This document shows positions 43,884 to 51,211 of a DNA stretch of 64,000 nt, piece by piece. The DNA is from Neobacillus cucumis. Its GTDB lineage: Bacteria > Bacillota > Bacilli > Bacillales_B > DSM-18226. The translations under genes were made by a program, and so were the position numbers. The stretch covers positions 1 through 64,000 of the forward strand of contig NZ_JAMBOH010000027.1 in NCBI RefSeq assembly GCF_023715505.1, written 5' to 3'. The notes below the pieces were generated by a model. It was given only the letters and a program-made list of their open reading frames with translations. It searched no databases and was not told the origin of the DNA. How positions within the stretch are numbered: position 1 is the stretch's first letter; every line of letters begins with the position of its first letter.

Positions 43884-44281
43884 AAAACACGTTTTTATAC
43901 AACCTACCGGGTGTACGACTATGATCGTCGGGATGCAGAAGGGAACTTAAGGGATCTTCATCTACAGAAAGCAATGGAGGTTACTACTGTTCCGCATCAA
44001 GATGCTGTAAGTACGAAATTGGTTGAGGAGAAAGGTAATACTAGGATGACTACATATGTGGAATCTGAGTTCTTCTCCGTTTATAAGTAGGAAGTGGGCG
44101 GGAAGTCCAGCTTTTCATTTAATGATCAATATTTGCTTTTTAGTGTGATCAATGGAGAAGGACTCTTTCTCATAATGGTATAGATTATCGATTGAAGAAG
44201 GGCACCCATTTTGTTATTCCTGTCGGCTTTGGAGAATTTGAGGTAGACGGTCATTGTGAGATAATTGTTTCACATACTTAA
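43884..44281 (+). pseudogene. manA: C-terminal remnant of mannose-6-phosphate isomerase (type I)
   Basis: The readable parts match the C-terminal half of Bacillus ManA: TTYRVYDYDRRDAEGNLR, LQKAMEVTTVPHQ, then after an in-frame TAG (probably TGG originally) FSFNDQYLLFSVINGEG, and after a one-base shift GTHFVIPVGFGEFEVDG ending SHT-TAA at 44281. The N-terminal half with the zinc ligands is missing. Inactive. Confidence 0.85.
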
Positions 44282-44289
44282 TTATTTAA

Positions 44290-44334
44290 AAGAGGAAGGG
44301 GCGTATTTCGTTATAATCCTTCCTCTTTTATTTT
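44290..44334 (+). terminator. Terminator of the former manA gene
   Basis: AAAAGAGGAAGG pairs with CCTTCCTCTTTT, then ATTTTT. Confidence 0.8.
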
Positions 44335-44336
44335 TA

Positions 44337-44380
44337 GAGCACAGGGACGGTTCTCATGCTTCCAAAGCATGAGAACCGTC
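44337..44380. repeat. REP-like element, head-to-head pair
   Basis: AGCACAGGGACGGTTCTCAT, then GCTTCCAAAGC and the complement, cut short after AGAACCGTC. A 17-bp stem. Confidence 0.9.
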
Positions 44381-44530
44381 TGAGAATACTGAAAAACACA
44401 TTTCTGCAAGATAAATATGTTATTCGATTCAGTTGAAAAAGAATCGTGGCTTGACCCTTATTTTGTAACGAAATGCTTTCAAATCCGTATTCATTAGAAT
44501 TATGATAAGTTTAAAGAGGCGGTTGGGAAA

Positions 44531-45091
44531 ATGGAAAAATTCTTGAACAGATTTTTGATTAGTATTTCGATTGTTGCGGTGTTGGGGATCATTATTGTCG
44601 GTGTGCTAATATATCAAGCGACTAGCTACGGGAACGAAAAAGCGGAAGCCGTAACTTCGTCTGACACAAACGTAGAAAACGAAGACGTATCTTCGCTTGA
44701 CTTGCCAATAGAAAACGAAGATACGCTAATAGAAAGCGAAGCCGAACTTGAAGAGAAAATCACTAAAGGCAAATACATTCCTAAGGAAGCCGAATTCCAA
44801 TGGATTGTTCACCGTATGACACACCAAAAGGTTGCTGCAGATATCAAAGACGGAGCGACCGAAATGACACCCGAAAGAATTCACGAATTGCTTAAAACAC
44901 TAGACGAAACGAATTATGTTTACAAAGACGTTTATTTCCGAATCTTGAACGAGTGGAACGCAGGGAATTTCGAAAACGCGGTCGAAGCACATAATGAAAT
45001 TCTCTCCCTTCAAGACGGGTCAATCGGAGTTGCGACACGGCTGTTGACACCAGGAGAAGAACAAGAATTCATTGAACAAAACTTTCGATAA
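44531..45091 (+). CDS. Membrane-anchored DUF6241-like protein
   Basis: 186 residues. One N-terminal membrane helix (about 7-29), an acidic spacer with a short internal repeat (ENEDVSSLDLPIENED), then a helical domain with QWIVHRMTHQKVAAD and TPGEEQEFIEQNF. This resembles the DUF6241 proteins of Bacillus, whose function is unknown. The ribosome site (GAGGCGG) is moderate. The domain should lie outside the membrane. A stand-alone gene with its own terminator. Confidence 0.7.
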   Translation: MEKFLNRFLISISIVAVLGIIIVGVLIYQATSYGNEKAEAVTSSDTNVENEDVSSLDLPIENEDTLIESEAELEEKITKGKYIPKEAEFQWIVHRMTHQKVAADIKDGATEMTPERIHELLKTLDETNYVYKDVYFRILNEWNAGNFENAVEAHNEILSLQDGSIGVATRLLTPGEEQEFIEQNFR

Positions 45092-45124
45092 GAGGCCGGC
45101 AAAAAAACAGTTTGGTTAAATGTA

Positions 45125-45166
45125 AAAGAGTAAGGATCCTATACAGTTGTGGGTCCCTACTCTATT
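45125..45166 (+). terminator. Terminator-like hairpin after the DUF6241-like gene
   Basis: AGAGTAAGGATCC pairs imperfectly with GGTCCCTACTCT; the T tail is short. Confidence 0.5.
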
Positions 45167-45197
45167 AAAAGTGATATTTATAGTATCTAGCATATAG

Positions 45198-45311
45198 CTA
45201 CATGACAAATTGTAAAAGAAGTTTCATCCAACCTATAAACGCAATCCATAACGGAACACTCAGAGACGTACCCCATAATAACCCAACTAAAAGATTCCCT
45301 TGCTCGTCCAT
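45198..45311 (-). CDS. 37-residue small membrane protein, copy 2
   Basis: ATG 45311 lies 9 nt after AGGAG. The peptide has the same length as the product at 40667-40780 and the same hydrophobic core (LVGLLWGTSLSVPLWIAF), with a different charged start (DEQGN) and end (LLLQFVM). Finding it twice in 5 kb supports both as genes. Confidence 0.65.
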   Translation of the reverse strand: MDEQGNLLVGLLWGTSLSVPLWIAFIGWMKLLLQFVM

Positions 45312-45382
45312 GCTCATCCACTCCTACTATATAGTTGTAGGTACCCATTATGTATCGTAAGTATGTTTTTTATTACTATAAA

Positions 45383-45425
45383 TGAAAACGGTTACAATTG
45401 CAATAGGATAAATTACTTGTATTAT
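45383..45425 (+). promoter_or_regulatory. Perfect cre box directly upstream of a promoter
   Basis: TGAAAACGGTTACA (45383-45396) fits the cre consensus at all 14 positions. TTGCAA (45398-45403), a 16-nt spacer and TATTAT (45420-45425) follow at once. A cre just upstream of -35 is the layout of CcpA-activated genes, but repression is also possible. Confidence 0.7.
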
Positions 45426-45431
45426 TTAAAA

Positions 45432-45633
45432 ATATATTTTTGGGTGGTAGGGACTAATTTGTTGAATATTATTCATTTGAATAGCAACAAAAATAAAGAT
45501 AAACTCTATTTGTCAACAAGTAAGATCTTAAATAGCTCCTCTTTCAATGATTCATTCATTACATCTGAGTGTAGAAGTTCTGCCTAGAAAACATCAAAGG
45601 CACAACTAGCATTAACGCTAGTTGTGCCTTTTT
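45432..45633 (+). ncRNA. Short transcription unit behind the cre box (RNA or 41-residue peptide)
   Basis: Between the cre-linked promoter and a strong terminator (GGCACAACTAGC pairing with its complement, then TTTTT, 45596-45633) lie about 200 nt. The only frame is TTG 45462 to TAG 45587, 41 residues. It is rich in Ser and Asn and has no clear ribosome site. The RNA itself may be the product. The promoter-terminator pair is seen; the function is unknown. Confidence 0.45.
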
Positions 45634-45691
45634 CCATGCAAAACTTCCGATTGTCCGCTATAAGCACAGGTCCTTTTTTATACTATTATTA

Positions 45692-46672
45692 TTAGAAATT
45701 AACAGCTATATCCTTTACTTGTTCTTGATTAATAACAATCTGGTAATTGTTTGCTTTTAAGATATCATCGTAAAGTTTCTTTCCTTCACCACGGATTTGC
45801 TGATAAACTAGCTGAGTTTTTGGATCAAAGTTCTTGGCGGACAGTCCAAGGCTCAACATATCAGATGTGGACATATTTGTGGCCACGACAAAATCAGGTA
45901 TTGTCTTTACAAGTGCTGGCAATTTTGTGATATTGCTCGGGCTTAAAGCTTTTTTTGCAATCCCCTTTAATGCCTCTTCCTGAAGTTGTTGACGGCCGTA
46001 TTCACCATTTTTTAGTGAGTAACGTTCATGAACAACCTCTGTTACCATTTTTCCATCAAATGAATAGGTACCTTTACTAATTAATTTATTTTTATTTTCA
46101 GCATACCAAGGGTGTGTTAATTTTACATCAAAAGGTACGTCCATCTTGATTCCGCCCAACGAGTCCACCATCGCTTGGAGTCCCCAATAGTCTGTTTCAA
46201 CATAATAATTGATTGGAACACCCATAAATTCACTAATGGCAGTAACAGCAGCTTCGATCCCTTTTTTAGACCCATCGGTAGCTTGTTTAATATATTGAAC
46301 ACTAGTTAATTTTGTATATCCATAACCATCTAAATGTACACGTGTATCACGAGGAATACTTACTGCTTGATACTTATGATTATTCAAATCTACGTGAACT
46401 AGCACCATAGAATCGGTATGACCTAACTTGTCCCCTTTTCTTTGGTCAGAACCAATTAAGAGGACGTTAAATACTGGTGTTTTCACTTCAACCTTTTCAT
46501 CCGCACTAGTTGAATTAGATGACCCTTTAGCACCCACTACAGGCACTGATGAAAAATGATTCTTGGGTTGTAATTGATAGTATTCATAACCAAATGCAGC
46601 CATCCCTAAAACAAAGATTCCTAAAATGCTGAAGCCTATGACTTTCCATTTTCTAGTGCCCTTTTTCTTCAT
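45692..46672 (-). CDS. LytR-CpsA-Psr family wall-polymer ligase, copy 1
   Basis: ATG 46672 behind GGAGGAAG; the GTG at 46684 overlaps that site. 326 residues. One membrane helix (WKVIGFSILGIFVLGMAAF), then the LCP domain with LLIGSDQRKGDKLGHTDSMV, SIPRDTRVHLDGYGYTKL, and YGRQQLQEEALKGI. LCP proteins transfer teichoic acids or other undecaprenyl-linked polymers to peptidoglycan on the outside of the membrane. A paralogue is at 51212; the polysaccharide-synthase fusion lies between them. Confidence 0.93.
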   Translation of the reverse strand: MKKKGTRKWKVIGFSILGIFVLGMAAFGYEYYQLQPKNHFSSVPVVGAKGSSNSTSADEKVEVKTPVFNVLLIGSDQRKGDKLGHTDSMVLVHVDLNNHKYQAVSIPRDTRVHLDGYGYTKLTSVQYIKQATDGSKKGIEAAVTAISEFMGVPINYYVETDYWGLQAMVDSLGGIKMDVPFDVKLTHPWYAENKNKLISKGTYSFDGKMVTEVVHERYSLKNGEYGRQQLQEEALKGIAKKALSPSNITKLPALVKTIPDFVVATNMSTSDMLSLGLSAKNFDPKTQLVYQQIRGEGKKLYDDILKANNYQIVINQEQVKDIAVNF

Positions 46673-46869
46673 TTCTTCCTCCACTGTATTAAATTAATAG
46701 AATGATGTTATCTAGAATTATAATTACTGACTCATCTTACTATTATTGGAGATTGGACTCAATATATTATAAATGGAAAATCGCATTTTTTGCTGATGTG
46801 GAAAAGATAGGTAATGATGATTAAAGCTTTGGATGTATAAAATTAACATCGATTATTGAAAGTAGAGGT

Positions 46870-46897
46870 GAAAAAAAGAACCCGTATTATCGAGTTC
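46870..46897 (-). terminator. Terminator of the riboswitch-microprotein unit
   Basis: Minus strand: GAACTCG pairs with CGGGTTC around ATAATA, then seven or eight T. It overlaps the stop codon of the microprotein gene. Confidence 0.85.
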
Positions 46898-46988
46898 TAC
46901 ACTTTTTACCACATCTAACACATTTACTGGTGTAGTAGTCTATTTTATGTTTTCTGGAAAAAAAACAAATTATGGATTTAATACTCAA
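46887..46988 (-). CDS. 33-residue CxxC microprotein under the c-di-GMP riboswitch
   Basis: TTG 46988 with AAAGGGG 9 nt upstream, directly behind the aptamer. 33 residues: a hydrophobic start (SIKSIICFF), a basic middle, then YYTSKCVRCGKKCRTR with a CxxC pair and a third Cys. The product at 50958-51095 is related (shared K/S-IICxF, KH/HK, YYT-x-KCV-x-CGK). The CxxCG knuckle suggests metal binding. Too short for standard calling, but it has a related copy, a ribosome site, a regulator upstream and a terminator, all in register. Confidence 0.7.
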   Translation of the reverse strand: MSIKSIICFFSRKHKIDYYTSKCVRCGKKCRTR

Positions 46989-47012
46989 GTGATCCAGCCC
47001 CTTTGAATATTA
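46979..47012 (-). promoter_or_regulatory. Hairpin sequestering the start of the microprotein gene
   Basis: Minus strand: TAATATTCAA pairs with TTGAGTATTA (one G-T pair). The TTG start codon is inside the second arm and the AAAGGGG site is at the stem-loop edge. It lies immediately 3' of the aptamer, the right place for a translational expression platform. Confidence 0.55.
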
Positions 47013-47095
47013 ATCTCGTAGTCCAGCCATCTTAGCTTTCACCTTAGATCTGAGACTTTGCGTCCTTATTTTTCAATAAGTTTGCCTTTATCAGA
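47013..47095 (-). ncRNA. Cyclic-di-GMP-I (GEMM-I) riboswitch aptamer
   Basis: On the minus strand the conserved GEMM-I core is complete: AAAGGCAAACTTATT, GAAA tetraloop, AATAAGGACGCAAAG, then AGATCTAAGG, a small hairpin with GGTGAAAGC, and AAGATGGCTGGACTAC. The first helix (CTTATT/AATAAG) and the GAAA loop with its receptor side are as in known aptamers. It senses cyclic di-GMP. It is followed by the RBS hairpin, the 33-residue gene and a terminator. The LCP gene start is 340 nt further on, beyond that terminator. Confidence 0.92.
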
Positions 47096-47349
47096 TTTAA
47101 ATAGTAGCAATTATGTCTAATATTGTAACACTATTTCTACTATTCTGATAGTGAAAAGCTAATCCTAATACAATTTTAATGAATCTCCATTTATTATGGT
47201 TTTATTTATTCATCTATCCCTTTGAATTTATGGATATTTCTTATCGAACGGTGGGTGGAACGAAGGTCTACAACGTTTACTTAGTGCTTAAACCAAAAAT
47301 GGATTGATTTTCCACGCTATTAGTATTAAAATCAATAAATGTGAAATGA

Positions 47350-47381
47350 ATGGGTTCAGCAACATGCTGAACCTTTTTATT
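47350..47381 (+). terminator. Hairpin with T-run in the leader of the polysaccharide-synthase gene
   Basis: GGGTTCAGCA pairs with TGCTGAACC, then TTTTTATTTTT, ending 21 nt before ATG 47402. No plus-strand gene lies upstream, so this could be an attenuator of the following gene. The same stem sequence recurs after that gene at 50765. Confidence 0.7.
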
Positions 47382-47401
47382 TTTAAAAAAATAGAAGATA
47401 A

Positions 47402-50400
47402 ATGCGGAAGCATAGTGAGAAGGTGGAAGATTTGTTTAAGAGGGCACCCGATGGTTATAACAATCCTAAGAAAAAAATGAATACAGCTAATGAAACGCGA
47501 ATTATCTTCGAAGATACATCTAATCTTAGGTGGAGTGTATTCATCTTTGTCCTACTAGTACTTCTACTTCTTTCCAGCCTTTTCATAACTGTTTTAAGCT
47601 TAGTCAAAGACCCAATAGTACCTTCATTGAAAAAAACGGAATGGGGTACCTACTCTGCTCTTCAACCTGTTAACGGGGATTTCGTAAATTACTCCGCCGA
47701 TTCAAATGAACAGGTAAATCAAAAGTTTTTAAAAAAGGAAATGGCAAACCAAACGGATGTTTATGCCTTTTATGTTAATTGGGATAAGAATAGTAAAAAT
47801 TCCTTAAAGCGAAATATAAATAAAATAGATGTACTGATACCAGGATGGTATCAGTTAGGTTCCAACTTGGAATTAAAAGGTGATGTGGAAAAGGATATAG
47901 GATCACTAGCAAAAAAACATGATACCATGGTAATTCCGTTAATTAATAATGTGGTAAATGGGAAGTGGGACGAAGAAATCATTCATCGTCTTTTACACTC
48001 TCCTAGGGCACAATCCACACTTATACGTAATTTACAACAGGAAATAAAAAAGAATGGCTACGATGGTATTAACATAGATTTTGAGTTTAATAGAGTAAGT
48101 GACAGGGATTTATTGACAAATTTTATGAGAGAGCTTTATCAATCTTTTCATAAAGAAGGCCTTCTCGTAACCATGGATATCCAACCTTCGAATGACTCGT
48201 TTGATTATACTAAACTTGAAGAGTATTGTGATCGAATGATCTTAATGCTATATGATGAGAATATGGAAAATCCCGGACCTATCTCATCGCAATCATGGTA
48301 TATGGAGAATCTTTCAAAAGTGCCGAAAGACAAGCTCATTATTAGTTTGGGGAATTATGGGTACGATTGGGACTGGGAGACGGGGCAGGCAGGGAAGGTT
48401 GTCTCGTTTAAAGACATCATGAGGATGGCTGAGAAATCAAACTTAAGTGTTCAGTGGGATGACATGAGTAAAAGCCCTTATATTCGTTATCAAAAGGATA
48501 AAAGAATACATGAAATATGGTTCTTAGATAGTGTGACTTTCTATAATCAATGGAAAGCTGCTGTATCAAGCGGGGCTAAAGGGATCGCTTTATGGAGATT
48601 AGGAACGGAAGATCCATCTGTTTGGAATGTGGTAGGAGGCCTAAAAACCAATACCTTATTATCTGTAAAGAACGGAGATAGTACCTATAATTATGGGAAT
48701 GGGAGTATTCTTCATCCATTAACAGATCAGCAGGAAGGAAGTAGAAGCTTGAATTTTGATGATTTGGGATTAATTAAAAGTGAGTCTTATCTTTCTTTTC
48801 CTAAGGCATCTGAAATAGAGCGATTAAATAAACCTTCAACCCCCAAAGAAGTAGTCCTTTCATTTGATGATGGACCAGATCCTACTTATACAAAAAGGAT
48901 ATTAGCGATATTGAAGAAGTATCATATAAAGGCAACCTTTTTTATCATCGGTAAAGATGCCCTCCTTCACCCGGATATTGTTAAACAAATTGATCAAGAA
49001 GGCCATGAAATTGGGAATCATACGTTTTCACATCCGAATATATATAATGTTTCTTATCCCCAATTGAAATGGGAATTGAATTCAACTGAACGTATTATTC
49101 AAGCGATTACGGGGCATTCATCCATCCTATATAGATCACCTTATGGGGATGATTTTAATATGTATGATGGGGATCAGCAGACTCCTTATGTGAAATCACA
49201 GTTTCAAAGATTAATGGATATATCACAGATGGGATATATGACGGTTAATTACGACGTTGATTCTTCGGATTGGAAATTAAATAATAAACAAGACATTGTT
49301 GAGAATGTCATGAAACAGGCAGCTAACGGGGACATTATTTTACTTCATGATGGCGGTGGGGACAGAACAGCTACTGTTCAGGCGTTACCCATGATAATCG
49401 AGCAGTTGGAACATCAGGGATATACGTTTGTCACCGTGAGCGACATGATGAATAGAAACGAAGAAAGTGTATCTCCTAAGACTTCGAAAAAGGAAAACTC
49501 CTATATTCAATATCTTTCTCTTGTCTTAGAGACGATATCGGTTTTAAAAAATGTACTTGTGAAATTGTTTTACGGAGCTCTTATTGTTTTTATCCTTCGT
49601 CTTTCATTGTTTATTTTTTTCGCATGGAGACATAAAAAACGCAGTTTATTGAAGACTTATAAAGAAGGATATAATCCGTTAGTCAGTGTAGTGATTGCTG
49701 CTTACAATGAAGAAAAGGTTATCAAAAGGACGATTCAGTCCGTTCTGGATAGTACTTATGCAAACTTAGAAGTCCTTGTTATAGATGACGGGTCGAAGGA
49801 CAAGACTTCAGTCGTCATCTCTGAAAATTTCTCTAATCATCCAAAGGTTAGAAGGTACTCTAAGCGAAACGGTGGTAAATCTTCCGCTATTAATATGGGG
49901 ATTAAAAAGGCAGAGGGCAAAATTATAGTGGCCATTGATGCGGATACCATGATCGCGCCGAAAGCCATTTCGCTGCTTGTCCGACATTTTGCGGATGACA
50001 AGGTAGCGGCTGTTTCTGGGAATGTAAAAGTGGGAAATAGAAGAAATTTAATAACCACATGGCAGCATATGGAGTATGTAAATGGATTTAATCTAGAAAA
50101 ACGGGCTCATGCCTTGCTTAATTGTGTTACGGTTGTTCCCGGCGCTATAGGGGCGTGGAGAAAACAGGTCGTTGAAAATCTGGGGAATTTTACTGATGAC
50201 ACGTTAGCTGAAGATACGGACCTCACTTTACGGATACTAAGTGCCGGATATAAAGTGGCAATTGAAGAGCAGGCCTATGCTTATACAGAGGCACCTGAAA
50301 ATATCAGGGATTTTCTTAAACAGCGTTTTCGCTGGAATTATGGTACCTTGCAATGCTTATGGAAACATAAGAATGCTTTTTGGAAAAATAACAACAAATC

Positions 50401-50755
50401 CTTAAGTTTTATTGCTCTTCCTAATATTTTGTTGTTTCAGTTCTTAGTCCCTCTTTTTGCACCTTTACTAGACATTTTAATGGTTATTGGATTAATCACG
50501 GGGAATTTAAAATACTTTTTAATCCTTTATACAGGATATTTTATCGTTGATTTAGTAATTTGCCTATTAGTGTTAAGATGGGAAAAATCTAAACTTACCC
50601 CTCTGTTTTTTTTGTTTTTCCAAAGAATCTTTTACCGCTACATGTTATTATGGGTTTCTTGGAAATCGATCTTCAAAGCCATTAAAGGTGGACGAGTTGG
50701 TTGGGGAAAATTAGAGAGAACTGGAAATATAGAAGTGGTTAAGAAGGTAGGATAA
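47402..50755 (+). CDS. GH18-like / polysaccharide deacetylase / GT2 synthase fusion
   Basis: 1117 residues. A cytoplasmic start and membrane helix (about 38-67) are followed by a GH18-type barrel with the catalytic motif DGINIDFE at 221-228 (Asn for the first Asp of the usual DxDxE, but Asp226 and Glu228 kept). A NodB deacetylase domain has SFDDGPDP with Asp489-490 and zinc ligands His540 and His544. After a second helix comes a processive GT2 synthase: VVIAAYNEEKVIKRT from about 763, AEDTDLT at 936-942, QRFRW at 974-978, with C-terminal membrane helices. It should polymerise, trim and deacetylate a beta-linked HexNAc polymer in one chain, like PgaC plus PgaB. The start codon has a weak site, so it could lie a few codons downstream. 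Confidence 0.92.
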   Translation: MRKHSEKVEDLFKRAPDGYNNPKKKMNTANETRIIFEDTSNLRWSVFIFVLLVLLLLSSLFITVLSLVKDPIVPSLKKTEWGTYSALQPVNGDFVNYSADSNEQVNQKFLKKEMANQTDVYAFYVNWDKNSKNSLKRNINKIDVLIPGWYQLGSNLELKGDVEKDIGSLAKKHDTMVIPLINNVVNGKWDEEIIHRLLHSPRAQSTLIRNLQQEIKKNGYDGINIDFEFNRVSDRDLLTNFMRELYQSFHKEGLLVTMDIQPSNDSFDYTKLEEYCDRMILMLYDENMENPGPISSQSWYMENLSKVPKDKLIISLGNYGYDWDWETGQAGKVVSFKDIMRMAEKSNLSVQWDDMSKSPYIRYQKDKRIHEIWFLDSVTFYNQWKAAVSSGAKGIALWRLGTEDPSVWNVVGGLKTNTLLSVKNGDSTYNYGNGSILHPLTDQQEGSRSLNFDDLGLIKSESYLSFPKASEIERLNKPSTPKEVVLSFDDGPDPTYTKRILAILKKYHIKATFFIIGKDALLHPDIVKQIDQEGHEIGNHTFSHPNIYNVSYPQLKWELNSTERIIQAITGHSSILYRSPYGDDFNMYDGDQQTPYVKSQFQRLMDISQMGYMTVNYDVDSSDWKLNNKQDIVENVMKQAANGDIILLHDGGGDRTATVQALPMIIEQLEHQGYTFVTVSDMMNRNEESVSPKTSKKENSYIQYLSLVLETISVLKNVLVKLFYGALIVFILRLSLFIFFAWRHKKRSLLKTYKEGYNPLVSVVIAAYNEEKVIKRTIQSVLDSTYANLEVLVIDDGSKDKTSVVISENFSNHPKVRRYSKRNGGKSSAINMGIKKAEGKIIVAIDADTMIAPKAISLLVRHFADDKVAAVSGNVKVGNRRNLITTWQHMEYVNGFNLEKRAHALLNCVTVVPGAIGAWRKQVVENLGNFTDDTLAEDTDLTLRILSAGYKVAIEEQAYAYTEAPENIRDFLKQRFRWNYGTLQCLWKHKNAFWKNNNKSLSFIALPNILLFQFLVPLFAPLLDILMVIGLITGNLKYFLILYTGYFIVDLVICLLVLRWEKSKLTPLFFLFFQRIFYRYMLLWVSWKSIFKAIKGGRVGWGKLERTGNIEVVKKVG

Positions 50756-50764
50756 ACTCTTATT

Positions 50765-50802
50765 ACAATTGGGTTCAGCAACTTTGCTGAACCCAATTAT
50801 TT
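50765..50802 (+). terminator. Terminator after the fusion gene
   Basis: TTGGGTTCAGCAA pairs with TTGCTGAACCCAA. It is the same core stem as the leader hairpin at 47350. Confidence 0.8.
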
Positions 50803-50957
50803 ATATATAAAAATGCCGTTTGCTATACTCGCTACACTTGCATTTTTTTAATCCTAATTTAATTGGAATTTAATAGTTTTTAATCTGATGGTCATTGTTT
50901 GATAACATTTCTCTATTATGCTTATTAACATAGTAATCAGAGGAGGAATCATTTCAA

Positions 50958-51095
50958 ATGATTAAACATAAATTATTGGGAATTATTTGCTACTTCCGTA
51001 GACATCATAAATATAGCTACTATACAGACAAGTGTGTAACTTGTGGGAAGGAAAAGGGGAATCACGGGGACGGTTCTCATGCTTCATTTAATTGA
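50958..51095 (+). CDS. CxxC microprotein, second copy, with REP-derived C-terminus
   Basis: ATG 50958 behind AGGAGGAATCATTTC. 45 residues: IKHKLLGIICYF, basic RRHHK, YYTDKCVTCGKEK, matching the riboswitch-linked peptide at 46887-46988. After GKEK the frame reads straight through a REP-like element (NHGDGSHASFN) before TGA. So the present C-terminus is probably a product of REP insertion near the original stop. No riboswitch is visible upstream of this copy. Confidence 0.6.
   Translation: MIKHKLLGIICYFRRHHKYSYYTDKCVTCGKEKGNHGDGSHASFN
51063..51086 (+). repeat. REP-like element inside a small gene
   Basis: CACGGGGACGGTTCTCATGC then TTC, read as codons by the 50958 frame. Confidence 0.8.
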
Positions 51096-51169
51096 TGATT
51101 TCCGAAGATGGTACTATTCACCAGCTAAAGGGATTGGTTTGATAATTAAACTGTCATTCAAGTAGATAT

Positions 51170-51207
51170 AAAAAAGCTGATTGGTTATCAAATCCAATCA
51201 GCTTTTT
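51170..51207. terminator. Bidirectional terminator
   Basis: AAAAAAGCTGATTGG pairs with CCAATCAGCTTTTT, then GTTTTT. It ends the second LCP gene on the minus strand. Confidence 0.85.
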
Positions 51208-51211
51208 GTTT

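Noticed and set aside
45300..45461. First part of a 95-codon plus-strand frame
   Set aside because: It overlaps the small membrane gene on the other strand and the cre-promoter region; only the part after 45461 could be translated.
46673..47095. Riboswitch as direct control of the LCP gene
   Set aside because: The orientation fits, but a strong terminator and a complete small gene lie between; the LCP gene is more likely to have its own promoter within 46673-46869. Not fully excluded.
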